A DNA stretch of 64,000 nt. Origin: Chinchilla lanigera (taxonomy: Eukaryota; Chordata; Mammalia; Rodentia; Chinchillidae). Each line of letters opens with the position of its first letter. The first letter of the stretch is position 1. The DNA lies in assembly GCF_000276665.1 (NCBI RefSeq), contig NW_004955470.1, forward strand, positions 516,057 through 580,056. The letters are read 5' to 3'. Both the position numbers and the translations under genes were made by a program. Positions 45,511-57,589 of this stretch are shown one piece after another. The notes under the pieces were generated by a model. It was given only the letters and a program-made list of their open reading frames with translations, did no database searches and was not told where the DNA came from.

Positions 45511-46754
45511 ATTGAAAGAAAGCGCTTTGGTCATTTTATTTTTGAATGAATAAATTATGCTGAAAGAGTACTTAAATAAGAATAAAGTGTACCCATTACT
45601 TAGTATGGAAAATAACAGTAATAAATATGTCATACTTTCTTTTGCTAAAGGTACATTTTTGAAAATATATTCATTACAAAGTATCCTTTTGTGAGGCTTA
45701 AAATTAAGTAAATATTGGTATGTCTTATGAAACTGAAATGATAAAGTTTAAAAAGTCTACCTCGTGATTCTTTTTGTCCATAATTTGTTGCAGGTCTGTA
45801 TGTAGACAATGTAAAGTCCTGTTGAAATATTACTTTTGTCAAACAGACCTCTGACATTTTTTATACTGTGTAAAGGATTATAGAATAAACCTAATTTTGG
45901 ACAAGAATCTCTCTGCTATACCTCAACACACTACTTGCGAGCATCAGCAATTGCAATCTCAGCTGGTCACTCCCAACTAGATGTGGATAATGAGACTCAG
46001 GGTGTCAGAATCTCCTGTGCTCTGTCCAGGTAGGGAGCTCACTGCTATGTGTTTCTAAACTTCACCAGGGTCAACCAAAGGAAGAATTTATACAGGGGAG
46101 TTTTGTTGTGGTTGCATTATTTTGCCTTAGCTATTACCCTGATTTTATGAAATTGGAATCATTTGTAATATGTATGTGAAGAAAGCCATAGAAGTGGGGT
46201 GTTTATGTCAATAAAATAAAAGGCAGTGGTTCTAGGGTTAGAGAGTGTCATACTGGTTTAGGAGCTTGGAGGGATCTAAGAACTGAACACAACAAAAGGA
46301 CCACAACCACAGGGAGGCAGTAGCACCCCAGTTTTTGGCGATGTTTTGACAGCCTGTCAGGAACAAGCACCTCACAGCAGGAGCCTGTTCAGAGCCTGAG
46401 GTGCAAAGGTTACTGTTCCGCAGGGGAGAGGTTGCTGGAGTAAAGGGTCTTGTCCTTAGGTTATGTCAGGCAGAGTAAAGAAAGAACTGTCAAGGTCAGG
46501 CAGCTGAAGAGAGTAGTGATGGTTAGGAGTTTTCCTCACCTGGCTTCATTTTATCGATTGCTGTATGATGTGGATGAGATTTCCTCAGAAATGCAAAGGA
46601 AATATTCCCCATCTGGCTACAAATTTGTTTGTTTGGGCTGCGTTTGAAATCGTTGAATGTGTAAATTTTAATTTGAGCACTGTCTATTTAGAAATCAATT
46701 AAAAGTTTAGAATTAAACAAATACATAGGCCAATCAGTACACAGAGAACAATTG
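45511..46754. other. Intergenic
   Basis: No gene, V segment or clear repeat recognised. Moderately AT-rich. Confidence 0.4.
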
Positions 46755-47345
46755 TCTGAGCTACTTTTCTCATTGGGGTGACAAAATATCTGACACTCAA
46801 AGTTAAAGGAGGAAAGGTTTATTTAGCTTGCAGTTCATAGAGGTTTTAGTTCCTAGTTGGCTGGCTCCAAGGAAGGGTGGTATCACAGAGGAGAAACAGT
46901 TTGTGGACAGAAGGCAGCAAAGTAGTGAAGAAGCAAAGCAGTAAGTGACAAACAACAAACAACAGTTTTCTTTTTGTCCTCTATATCTGATCAAAGCTTC
47001 CCAGCCTTAGGGAGGGTAGCGCTGACACTCAGTGTGGTCAGCCTTAATCCTAGTGACACACAATGATCCTAGAGACACACCATGATGCATTCCAACATCA
47101 CACCCTTGATCCCAGCAGCACACACCCTAGATCCAACACTTCCATAAAGCCCCACCTATGTGTGCAATGTCTAGTCCCTTGTGCCTTGAGCTCTAGCTCT
47201 CTTCTGCTGTGCTCCTCACCACCATGAACTAAGCAGCTATGCTCCAACATCCCTTTCCACCAGGATGTCTCTGGTGGAATTAGTTCTTTTCTCTAAGTTG
47301 TTCGTATTGGGTATTTTGTCTCAGTGATGCAAATCTTGACCAATA
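46755..47345 (-). repeat. MaLR-type LTR
   Basis: Reversed LTR beginning 'ctacttttctcattggggtg', then 'acaaaatatctgacactcaa' and 'ggctggctccaaggaagg'. The right-hand part includes 'ataaagccccacctatgtgt'. It ends near 'gggtattttgtctcagtgat', which on the plus strand resembles the other LTR end and suggests two pieces in opposite orientation. Confidence 0.5.
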
Positions 47346-47849
47346 TAATAGTACTACCATATCTTCTAGTTATCTTTTCAACACAATGGAAATTTAGAAT
47401 GCTCTGCAACACACAATATGTACTGCTATTATTTTGTTATTATTATCATGAAAATATTTAGCATTCTTATATTTTTATTTTTACTAAGAGTATAAAGTAA
47501 AGCAACTACAGAGACCAAGGAAACCTAGTTTTAAGCCACATGCACTGTCTATACACAGTCATAATAGTTTTTAAGGCCATCTTTTCACTCCCACTACCTG
47601 CTTATAACTGTTAAGACCTTAGCTATTTTGTCTTGACACACCTGATTACTGAGATTTTTCATCACACCTCTATTCTATGTTTCTTTTCACCATCAATTAT
47701 AAAAAATTTATCTATAAATTGTTACTGCATTGTATTGCTGCTCTTCTTTCTAATGTAATCTTTGCGCTGCTTGTTAGTATTTTCTCTATTTCCTTATTTT
47801 TTATGCCATGACTTACATGAAGCAGAATTGCCATCCAAAAAGAGTTAAA

Positions 47850-48160
47850 AACGTCATATGGCCGTGATGTCTGTGTGCCCATGTCTATAGCAGCACTATT
47901 CATGGGAGCTAAATCTTGGAATCAGACTATATGCCCTTCAACAGATGAATGGAGAAAATATGTGCTATCTCCACACAAGGGAGAACTACTCTGCTACTGA
48001 GAAAAATGAATTAGAGACACTTGTGAAAAAATGGGTGCACCTTGAAACCATATCGTTAAGTGCAGTGAACGTGATACATAAGCTTGACCATCAAATGAAT
48101 TCCCTTATATGAAATGTTTAGTAGGATAGAGGACAGAGAGAAAATAGAAATAAAAAGTTA
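47850..48160 (+). mobile_element. L1 3'-region fragment
   Basis: 'tatagcagcactattcatgg', 'cccttcaacagatgaatgg' and 'gggtgcaccttgaaaccata' are L1 3' UTR-type text, plus orientation. Short and decayed. Confidence 0.65.
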
Positions 48161-48999
48161 TAGTATATTTATGCTTCTACTATCAGTCTCCAGTTTCACT
48201 CCTGTATGATATCAGACCTTACTTACAGGATTTTCATTTTTTTGGATATGATAAAGTATTTATTACTGTCTAGAGCATTGCCTATTTTGAATTTTGCCAA
48301 ATTCCCACAATAGGAAAATCTATGAAGTTATGATAGGGAAAGAGAGAATCAATTTTCTGTTTTTAGCTGCATATTAAGAGAAGTCAATTAAATTCACTTA
48401 AGCTGTAATTCACCCCACTCTTCACCCCCGTCCTTGGTTAATTATCAACCCATTTAAAGCAGAGCAGAGTCATAAAACTGGAACTGAACAAACAGGACAA
48501 ACAAGGAAGAAGACTAAAAGCTAAACTGCAAAGTTCATCTGGAATGTGGCTGTCTGAAAGCTTTGGGGAGGAGTAAACTATGTGATGATTATGTGACATT
48601 CTTGCGAGATTCTCAAAAATGAAGTAACAGCCATTATGGAAAGCTAAAACAGACTTAAACCAAAGGTGAGACGCAGATTGGCATGGATATTTTCTCTGCT
48701 TCCTGGTTACAGACTGCCTAGCAGCCGGCTTAATAAAGCTTTGTTTGTTCCTGCCTTTTTGGTTTTCTTGTGAGTGCCTTTCTTGCTGAACCCACTTGCC
48801 ATATCAGTAGACAATAGCTCAATGGTTCACTAGATTTAGTAGGGGGTTGTTGGGAGGTAAGAGTTAGTAGGTAGAGTGTTTTCATTTGAAATAACAGAAA
48901 TGACCTAAGTTTGCTTGTGGTCATAGTTGCGTAAGTCTGCCAATGTGCTAAACTCTATCAAATCTTACATTTTAAAGTTTGTGCGATGTATGTTATGCA
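48161..48999. other. Intergenic
   Basis: Nothing recognised apart from short open frames. Confidence 0.4.
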
Positions 49000-49889
49000 A
49001 GTTTCAGTTCAAGAACACGGTAAAAGAAAAGTAGAGGGCTTTAAACCTGCTGTGGATTTCCTGTGACCTTGTTACAATGACTACTATCATCACCCCACTG
49101 CTCTGAGGGGTCTTCTTTAGGCTGTGCAGGATATTTTTGGTGACTGTGAGGATGCTGCTGCATGCTGTGCAAATTTCAAGCAGTAAATTTTTGATGTGTT
49201 TAGAAAAAAGTTAAATTAAGAAGTTTAATGATATTCACTTTTTTGTGTTTCTGTGTTTTTTCTCTCTATTTCTTTTTTCTTTTGCTTTTCAGTTTGTTTT
49301 GCTTCTCTTTTGTTTTATCAAGAAAGAGTTTTCAATGGATGGTTGCTATGTAACTTTGTTCATATAATTTCCTCTCCTCTCCAGTTAACATATGAGTTAA
49401 TGAAGTTTTCCAGCTATATTTCCAGTTTCACAGATAATAGGTGGAAGCACATTCGAGCCCATGCAACTGGAAAAATTCTGAGACTTTGGTGGTAGTGCCT
49501 AGGGTAAGTTGTTGGCTGTTAACTCCATTGTCACTATCACTCTGCAAGTATGTCACGCAAGACTATCTTCCCTTCTATGGTTTGCTGTAAACTTACTCAT
49601 ACATGGGCCATCCTATAAGACTGAGGATACCAGGAGTCTTTAATATTCATTGAAATCAGTAGGTAGAAAAGACCTGGATTCACCAGCTGAGGCTCTGTGT
49701 GTAAGTGACAGCATCAACATCTGCTTCCAACCACTGATGCTACGTGCAATCCTGGAGAAGTTCCAGAGACTCTCCAATTTCCTAGAATCAGCAAATGTTA
49801 AGGTGTCTTTAGTTTAAAATCCCTGCACTGAGACAGTTCTTGTTTGGAGAATGCGGTTTGGTCATATTAAGTAGTGTATGTTGACATTA

Positions 49890-50225
49890 AAATTTTTTAT
49901 TTTAAGAGAAAAGAATAAAAACAAATTAACAAATACAAAATCATAAACAAAACGACACAAGAACAATAGAAATGATGCTGAATTTCAAATGAGGTGTTAT
50001 GAAATTAACAATGTTTGTTGTATGACATGTTATTATCTTCAAATTGGTTACTCAGACAACCAGATATAGTCAATCAAGATTGATCAAACAATTAAGCATT
50101 AACTGTTCCTTTCAATAAACCAATACAAATTAGTAGTAAAATTATCTTAGCTATCTCATATATATGTATAATTTTTCCCTTCATTCTTTCTTTCTTTTCT
50201 CTTTTTCCCTCATCCCAGTAAAATG
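49890..50225 (-). mobile_element. L1 3'-terminal fragment
   Basis: The reverse complement reads 'attgaaaggaacagttaatg' and 'cttaattgtttgatcaatct', the same terminal block as at 16.56 kb. 5' truncated. Confidence 0.75.
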
Positions 50226-50400
50226 ATTTCAGTAGAAGACACATTGTCATGGGTTACCCTCAAAATACTCCCCCTTCCTTTGATCACACTTATCCCATTG
50301 TTCTTGCCGCTTGCTGAAGAATTTCTGGACTTTGTTTGTTAGTATTACTTACGGCTGCTTTTATGTCCTTAATCAATCAAGAAGTTTACAAGGATTTCTG
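50226..50400 (-). mobile_element. Mariner-type transposase 3' fragment
   Basis: Minus strand: 'cagaaattcttcagcaagcg', 'gcaagaacaatgggataagt' and 'ggggagtattttgagggtaa'. It matches the scrap at 14.59-14.67 kb and the general mariner transposase end. Old and broken. Confidence 0.5.
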
Positions 50401-51377
50401 TCACACACAAACATTACAGTGTATACTGCTTCACCATATTCACCAAATGGCACAATATCATTCATGTCTCTTTTATAAAGTCAAAATGACCAGGAAGCTA
50501 AAATTTTAAATTTATTCAAGATATCAAAACAGCCACAACAGGGAAACTGAAAACACTCCTGGAAAAGGACTTCTTAACCACTTCATAGTGTGGCAATAAA
50601 GGTGAGATACATCCCTTTGAAGGAAGAGGAGTAGTGTGAGGTAGATTAATGGCAATCTGTCCTTTATTTCATTGTAAATGTAAGCTTTCATCAAATTTTC
50701 TTTTCTTTTTTTTTTTTTGAGATGTGGTCTCATTATGTAGCGTTGTTATCTAATGCACCACAAACCTTTCCTTTACAAATAACATCAACTCAACCCTCCC
50801 CAAATGATAGGGAAACCAAATCCTTTCAGTGTAGTACCCCCATCCTCTTACAGGTCACAAATGTAACTCAAAGCCTTAATTGAAATGGGAACTGAAAATG
50901 GACAGACGCAATAATAAAAAATATCAGATATTCTCTCTTTCTAATATACAGAAACTTTTTCAAAAAAAAAATGTCAACTAGAAAATGGAAGACTGATTGA
51001 GAAGACGTTATGGGGAAGGGAGTCAAGGGTGAATGTGTGGACATTTGGATGGATATGATCATTGTACACTGTCTGCATACATAGAAATATTAGAGTCACT
51101 TCTATTGAAATCTGCAATTAATCTGCAATTAATAAATGTTAAAATATACATCCAAGAAACAAATATAATGGGTAATTAAAGCATCTTGTCACTGTTTGCA
51201 ACAATTCTTGTTTGTAGTATCTGTGGTGTCATCTCTTTTTCTGTGTCATTTTCAAGCTGTGATACAACATAAATGCCTCCTGTGTAGGCTTCTTGCATCT
51301 GAGAAATGTTCTGAACAGACAGAAATGACAGGAGGAACAGCTGGCCAGCCTACACTTTCACTTCTGCTTTCCTGGGA

Positions 51378-51405
51378 GGTTTATGCTATGGCTTGTATCA
51401 CCGTG
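51378..51405 (-). promoter_or_regulatory. 12-RSS of the 51.4 kb V1 gene (variant heptamer)
   Basis: Minus strand: heptamer CACGGTG (A to G at position 4), 12-bp spacer, nonamer GCATAAACC. The first three heptamer bases (CAC), which matter most for cleavage, are intact, but efficiency may be reduced. Confidence 0.9.
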
Positions 51406-51875
51406 GGAGGGTACTCATCATACTGCTGACAGTAATAAGTTGCAACATCTTCAGGCTGCAGGTTGCTGATGGTGAGAGTGTAATCTGTTCCAGATCCACT
51501 GCCGCTGAACCTGGAGGGCACCCCAGATGCCAAATTGCTTGCATAATAGATCAGGAGTTTAGGAGCTTGCCCTGGTTTCTGCTGATACCAGGCTAAATAA
51601 TTGCTAATGCCCTGACTGGCCCGGCAATTGATGGTCACGCTGTCTTGCAGAGATGCAGACAGGGTGGATGGAGACTGAGTCATCAGGATGTCACATCTGG
51701 CACCTGAAATTAGGGACAAACACACAAAATCACCACACAATCAATCATGTTCCCTGAGACTTCCAGGAGGGCCAGGCAGTACTGACTGCACTGGCTGAGC
51801 AAAGTCCCAGTGCTGCCCCTTCTTACCTGGGAGGCAGAGCAGCAGGAGCCCCAAAAGCTGGGAAGGGGACCCCAT
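51406..51875 (-). CDS. IGKV1-like: Immunoglobulin kappa variable gene, V1 family, apparently functional
   Basis: V exon 51406-51703 after a CAG acceptor: GARC, then [80 protein letters not shown]. No stop or frameshift, both Cys and Trp kept. The leader exon is 51827-51875 with a GTAAG donor. The usual V1 start codon (MD of MDMRVP) is mutated to Glu-Asn; I therefore start at the next Met ([17 protein letters not shown]), two codons shorter but still a good signal peptide. Octamer 93 bp upstream. It shares the upstream flank of the 41.65 kb gene, indicating duplication of that pair. Role: kappa light-chain V domain. Confidence 0.92.
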
Positions 51876-51968
51876 ATTCTCGCTGTGTCTTGACTGAGAC
51901 TGACTTCTGCACAGAGTGTGACCGGCTTATCAAGCAGTTCTCAGAGCAAGGGGCTGTGCTCTGGAGAC

Positions 51969-51976
51969 ATGCAAAT
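51969..51976 (-). promoter_or_regulatory. Octamer of the 51.4 kb V1 promoter
   Basis: Perfect ATTTGCAT on the minus strand in the context 'ctggagacatgcaaataaga'. Confidence 0.9.
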
Positions 51977-52104
51977 AAGAGGAGGCTGGGCAGGGCTGGC
52001 ACAGCTGCAGGGCTGGCTCAGCTCAATATTTCAGCACAGGCTCATCGTCTCCAGACATCCCAGGTTTCACCAGAATTGCATAACCTTGCCTGAGAAAATG
52101 TGTC

Positions 52105-52990
52105 CTCCCTAATGACCATGAGATAGAGTTGGTCTGTCAGCTCTTATTTAATTGTTGCTCTCAAGTACAACACGCCTTCCCTTGTTGTCTTTCTATCTAC
52201 GATGTGATCTCTTAAAAAATATCCCAGAAACTAACAGGTTTTATGCTCCCCGCCTTTGGAACTTGTGGTTGTGTCTTAGATTGGGAAGGATTTGTTATTG
52301 CTCTGATTCTCTGATTACACTGGTTCTCATTCATTGCCACTACTGTCCAGGAATGCAGACAGGTAAAGAGGAGAAGGAATTGCACCTTATCGGTAAGGAA
52401 ACAACCAGACATTGGGCATTTCCTTGTTATCTTGTCATCTCCATCCAAGACTTACTTTCTCCATCTCTGAATTCTTTCTCTGATCCTTTCCACTGAAGCC
52501 AGCCTCACTAAGAATTTTCTTCCTTTACGTCTGAACTGGTTTGGTGACTGTTCTAGCTCTGCATATGGTTTCACATTTCCAGGTTATATCTCCTCAAGCT
52601 CCTCAAGACTTTCAAATTGGCTCTTGGAAGTCTTCATCCAAGCTGTTCTCTTCAAAAGGAGAATTGCTGCTTCATATCCCTGCTCATGTACCCAAACTGA
52701 CTGTACAGTGTTGCCCCAAAATATGTATTTCTTTGCAGACTAGCTCTTTGAGTTTTGAGCCCTATAAGGCAGAACAGATAGCCAAGCAAGAAGGTGATGC
52801 TGGATCAGTACCCAAGTTGTTGGAGCATACACAGCCTGATTCCACATGAAGTGTAAGTGGAAGACACCACGGGGTATAGACGCTAGAGTGGGGAAACGAT
52901 GCAGGGCTTCACAAAGAATCCTAAGCTTTGCTCTTCTCATGTTTGCATTCAGTGGAAATATCTTAGATTCACCTGAGAGCAATTTTTGGA
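52105..52990 (-). repeat. Second-type V1 upstream flank (copy 2)
   Basis: Counterpart of 42.3-43.13 kb, same order and orientation relative to the V1 gene. No gene recognised. Confidence 0.7.
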
Positions 52991-53251
52991 ACTAATGTTT
53001 GTAGGGTTTGTGACTTGACAGAGGAGGACATTTTTATTAAATTCAAAATGAAACAGAAAGAGATCTGAAAACCTACTTACTTTTACGTACTCACTATTCA
53101 CCTCTGAATGAGTTTGGGATATTGATGATGACTTCTGAGCCTCCATTTCTGCTTGAAAAGGTATTGGGGTGAGAGCACAGGGTTTTCCTGCTGTCTTTCA
53201 ACTCTGACACTTTATCTAAGGCTATAAAAGAAGGTCTAAGAGATTGTGCTC

Positions 53252-53622
53252 TGTTGTGGTTTGTGTCAGTATATCCCCCTAAAGACTCATGCAGTCATGG
53301 TGCAGGTTTCTAGAGTTTATGATTGATTCATGGTCCAATACTGGGATTATGGGTGTGAGAGCTACACCTGCCTTGGGGCAGGTAGCTTGCAAGCAACGTA
53401 AGGAAGAGAAAGAGGCTTTCCCCCACCTCCTCCCTTTGTGGTCTTGCTGCTTTTGCTGTTTTTTACTGCTGTGAACTGTTGCCCTCTGCCATGCACCACT
53501 CTGCCTTGGAGCCAGCCCAGTATGACTGAAATCACGAATAGTAAGCTAAATAAAGTTTTCCTTCCTTAATTCTGGGTGTCAGGTATTTTATCTCAGCAAC
53601 GAGAGAAAGTAACTGAGTCATG
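53252..53622 (+). repeat. MaLR-type solo LTR (plus orientation)
   Basis: Reads 'gttgtggtttgtgtcagtat', 'gagctacacctgccttgggg', 'ctaaataaagttttccttcc' (polyadenylation signal) and 'caacgagagaaagtaactga' at the end. The most complete plus-strand member of the family in this window. Confidence 0.65.
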
Positions 53623-53784
53623 CTCCTTTAAGAATTTAATGAAGATAGATTTTCTCTTCCTTCCAACCTCTTCTTCCTGGTGGTGGAGAAAACATACAAA
53701 ACTACAGAAGAGCTGACTGGGTGCCTTTGTAGAGACCACTTATATCATGATGAAGAAAGGCTATGAAGGCAGATGAGAGACAGA

Positions 53785-53812
53785 GTTTTGTCTTGGAGTC
53801 TGGATTACTATG
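53785..53812 (-). promoter_or_regulatory. Degenerate RSS of V3-like pseudogene
   Basis: At the right place and spacing, the minus strand has CATAGTA (heptamer, two changes), 12 bp, then AGACAAAAC. Probably inactive. Confidence 0.5.
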
Positions 53813-54098
53813 ATCCCCATTGTGCCCTTGCTGAGAGTGACAAGCTGCAAAGTCCTCAGCCTCCAGGCTACTGAGGGTGAGAGTGAAATCTGTCACTGAC
53901 CAACTACTACTGAGTCAGACGGGGCTACCAGCTAGTGGAAACACCACACACAAGAGTCTGGGAGGCTTTCCCTCTTTCTGTTGCTAACACAGGAAGGTAT
54001 TGCCCACACTCTAGCTGTCCCTGTGGATGAGACTGGTTCTTTCTCCTGAAGACAAAACAGAGTCTAGAGTGAGTGTCATCACTATCCCTTGATGATAT
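53813..54098 (-). pseudogene. IGKV3-like: Immunoglobulin kappa V3-like pseudogene
   Basis: After a CAG acceptor the minus-strand frame aligns with V3 from end to end: IVMTLTLDSVLSSGER at the N-terminus, QQKEGKPPRLL in FR2, and TDFTLTLSSLEAEDFA in FR3, a V3-type motif. It contains at least three stop codons: in CDR1, before QQK where Trp-Tyr should be, and in early FR3. Both disulphide cysteines are gone (the first site reads LIH; the second is a Ser before QQ). The RSS is degenerate. No leader exon was identified. It is an old dead member of the V repertoire. The reading frame itself is largely retained, so substitutions rather than indels caused most decay. Confidence 0.75.
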
Positions 54099-54489
54099 CT
54101 GAAACTGGAAATTCAGCGGCAGCATCCATAGTCACAGGGTCATAGGACTCAACCGCATGGAAAGAGGTTACACAAATGCGCAGACTCCTCTTGGGTTCCC
54201 CAACATAAAAGGTGTCAGGTAAACAGCTGGGGCTACTGTGATGCACTACTGTATAGGTCTGAAACAGTTTCTCCCAAAGCTCTGATCTAGACATTGATAT
54301 GGGCTTTGGACTGCAGAGCATGCCTGGAAGAACATGCAGGACTCCTAAGGATGGGTGAGTTGAACTTCAGCTACAGAGAAATTTGTTACCTCCTCTCTGG
54401 ACTAGAGCAGCCCAAGCCTAGGTGTTCATGTTTAAAAGAAAAAAAACCCTTGGATCACCCATTATAAAATTTTCCTCTTTTCTTGTAGA
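54099..54489. other. Upstream of V3-like pseudogene
   Basis: Intron or leader region of the V3-like relic is expected here, but no clear leader or octamer was found. Confidence 0.35.
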
Positions 54490-54495
54490 ATTTAA

Positions 54496-54770
54496 TCTGA
54501 ATCTTGTTGTCTTACCAATCTTCTGTAGTAGCCAGATGCTATTTGGTGCAAGTTTGTAGTAAACAAAATAGAAGCCATGATTTCACTTCTTTTTTCTTCC
54601 ACAGTATATTTATCAATGTCTGTTACTTCATCCATATCTAGCTGAAGTAAAGAATTAATCAGAGTTTCATCTTCCAGGCACACCTCTTCTTTGTTGCTTG
54701 TTGTGATCTTTCTCAGTGGAACTTTAACAACTTTCTTTGAAAGGTTCAGTTGAGAGCAACTTTAGCCCCA
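54496..54770 (-). pseudogene. Possible processed pseudogene of an unidentified gene
   Basis: A minus-strand intronless frame with well-balanced coding composition: VVKVPLRKITTSNKEEV, then LINSLLQLDMDEVTDIDKY, and YYRRLVRQQDSD before a stop. It begins without an evident start within a longer open stretch. It does not resemble an Ig domain or a transposon protein known to me. I cannot name the parent gene. It may be a retrocopy exon or a chance frame. Confidence 0.3.
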
Positions 54771-56339
54771 GAAGTGTGAATACAAGAAAACTACAAGCAC
54801 ACAGAGGAGCAGGATCCAACTCTCACAGCTCAGTGTGTTGACACTATTTCCCTGAAGACAGATGATGGTGCTAACTTGCAGGCAAGGAAGTTCTCCACGA
54901 TGATCCTCTATTCTCTGCACTTCTCTACTTTACACAGTGCATTCACCTACCAGATCCAGGTCTGTCCTTCCTTCACAGTCAGGAAAACTTCTGCTGCTAA
55001 CACTGCAATCCCTCTAGGGATGTGGGATTGATTCTGATTTATTGTTTCATCAGGAATAGAAACTCCAAGCTTCCACTTGGTCTTTCCTGCCATAGAAGCC
55101 CTGATGCTACACTTCATGTAACCAATATGATGATTCTGTCAAGTACTAAGTATATCTATTGCAAATATGCTTTTTGAAAGTGGAGAAATGGCCATAGAAA
55201 GTATCGAGGACATACCAGATCCACTGTGAGTCAAAGCTTACTTAAAAATCCATTGGTCAGTTAACCTCTGTAGGTGCCTACACTTCTCGAGAGCCTCAAC
55301 ATTGTTCTGTATCTCCTAGTATGAGTGTTAGCTCAGAACCTGTGTGTAGTACTCCCCAAAATGTCATAATATTTTCTTTTCCATGATGCATTATTACCCT
55401 TGTAAAAGGCCATAGTCCTCTTGGAGAAAGAGGGAGAAAGAATGATAGCATAATTTCTTGGTAGTCCAGGGTCATTTGTCAGGGAGACCCAGGTTTGCAT
55501 TTGTGCAAGGGGTTCTGGATGAGTAAACTGGAAATTTTGTGGGAATTTATTCAACAAACATAGTAAGAAATCTGTTATGCACATAGTGGTAGAAGACAAA
55601 TTCTAAATTTTTTCTTGAATGATGAATGGCAATAAACTTATTAAAATGACTAAAATGTTCAAGACAATCAAAAACAAGGAAATACTTCCAAAATTATCAT
55701 AATTAATTTTCCAGGCAATTGGGTTTTTTGTCTCTTATGGATATGTTTATTTAATGCCATTATCTCTATAAACCTCAGGTTATAGGACATCTGTCATGAG
55801 TAAAATAACAGATTTCCTTTAAAAGTGAAAAATAATCAGATGCATTATTGTGAGCATTGGGAAAGGAATTTTCACAGGCTGAAACATCTGAGATTTTTAA
55901 GTTAAGCAAATCATTTTCAGTAAGATTGTTTGGGCCTCCACTTAATAAGTAAAATATTTTCAGGTGGGCATTTGCATGTAGTAAGTGATTGAGAAACAAG
56001 GACCACAAAGAAATATCTCCAAGTCAATGTCGAAATTGTAACTGCCCGAGGTTGCTGATATTGACTGTGAGTAAATAAGGTTATCCTATATATTTTAGTT
56101 CATAATGGAAATATTATACTAGTGCACATACCTATATCATCATTACTTTCAATGTAAGTAAATGATTATATAAGTGCAGTGAACAATGTATTGAATTGTA
56201 TGAGCATAAATGAACAGCGTGTCTATGTTTATATCCGTGTGCACATAGTCTTTTAGATGTGAAACATGGAATTAATTATATTCTATGTCTATAAAATATA
56301 TAAATTAAAATCTCTATTATGGTTAATGTTTGAGGTGTT
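54771..56339. other. Intergenic
   Basis: No V gene, RSS or named repeat recognised. Short frames only. Confidence 0.4.
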
Positions 56340-57540
56340 ACTGATATGCATAACGTTAATCCTAACTACCTGTGATAAATTTTCCACATAATAATTTAAA
56401 TTTTTATTCAAATATAATTTAGGCTTTAAATTTCTCTTATGGTTTTTATCTCTTTAAGAATAAATCCCTAAGTATTTATTTTATGCCTTCAGTTTTATAA
56501 AATCAGATTATCTATAATATTTGAATATTTAAATACTATGTTAACACCTTTGTCACAATTTTGTATTAAGCTGTGTAAATATCAGTAGCTTCTCAAGCAT
56601 TCATTTTCCTTTCCATGGATGCTCATGTTAAAGATCATCTGACTTGATCCATGTAGAGCAGACCTGGTGGGGACTCACCAGCTTCCCCTTGTATATGGAC
56701 TGAATTTGACAGGGTCCAAGCTAAAGGGCTCTGACACCAAGGCACAACATTCTTATGGGATGTTAGAAGTAAACAGAATCCCCAAACCAGCCAGCCTTGG
56801 CAAATTTAGGTTCAGTAGTCTACAAAACAGATTTGCAATATTTTGACTTATTCTACTGTCTTTATAGTTTCTAAAATTTTTAAAGACTTTACTACACATT
56901 ATTATCAAAATATTTAATCATAACATGGAAAAACACTATGTCTTTCAAAATTTATTATATTAGTAATGTTTTCAAGTATAATTTTTCAATAAATGTAATA
57001 TAAATCTGTGTATTTCAATATATGGTTTTAAATAATGCTCTTAAATGTCCTCAGAGAAAAAGAAATCTCTTTAGTACAATAAAATGTGTATTAAAACACA
57101 GCTTCTTAAACCTCCTCTGGATCTCCTGTGACACTGTTAAATGCCCACTGGCATTTACCAGTTTTAACAAATCACATACCTCCACTCCCCCCCTTCTCCG
57201 CACTGCTCCTTCTCTCTTCCCTTGCTTTCCGACCCCTCTCTCTGCCCTCTCTCCTTCTCACACACCCTCAGCCCCAATCAGTCTCCCTCATGAATCCTAT
57301 TCTACATCCATCCTTCCTTCCTACCTTCCTTAATTGCTTCCTTCCTGCCTTTCTTTCTTCCTTCCTTCTGCCTTTACTTCCTCCCTTCCTTCCTTCCTGA
57401 AATTCTTAATATTTGTGTATCTTTTGTCTCTTTTTGTTTATTTTTGTTTTATTTTGTCTTTCTGTTTATTTTGTTTCTCCTTTGTCAGTTCAAGGAAGGG
57501 TTTTTAATAGTTGGTTACTTATTAACTGATTGCTGACTGC
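56340..57540 (-). repeat. V1 module downstream flank with no adjacent V gene
   Basis: Includes the MaLR-like piece (56.56-56.83 kb) matched at 35.2 kb, 'ctcctctggatctcctgtga' (compare 35.83 and 49.05 kb) and 'tcaaggaagggtttttaata' (compare 36.06 kb). The flank stops at about 57.54 kb, short of any RSS. Confidence 0.6.
57170..57400 (+). repeat. Pyrimidine-rich tract
   Basis: Almost pure C/T sequence on the plus strand with CCTT-rich stretches. It produces spurious Leu/Pro/Ser frames. Confidence 0.9.
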
Positions 57541-57589
57541 ATGCAGTTCAAAAACACCTAGCAGGGCAGTGAAGCATATTCCTGAATGT

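Larger units (their letters stand above)
49000..51360 (-). repeat. V1 module downstream flank, copy for the 51.4 kb gene, interrupted
   Basis: 'gctgtggatttcctgtgacc' and 'ttatcaagaaagagttttca', with 'tttgctgtaaacttactcat', parallel the 23 and 36 kb flanks. L1 and mariner sequence (49.89-50.40 kb) and a B1 scrap (50.70-50.74 kb) interrupt it before the RSS. Confidence 0.55.

Noticed and set aside
57022..57400. Plus-strand Leu/Pro/Ser-rich frames
   Set aside because: Artefact of the C/T-rich tract.
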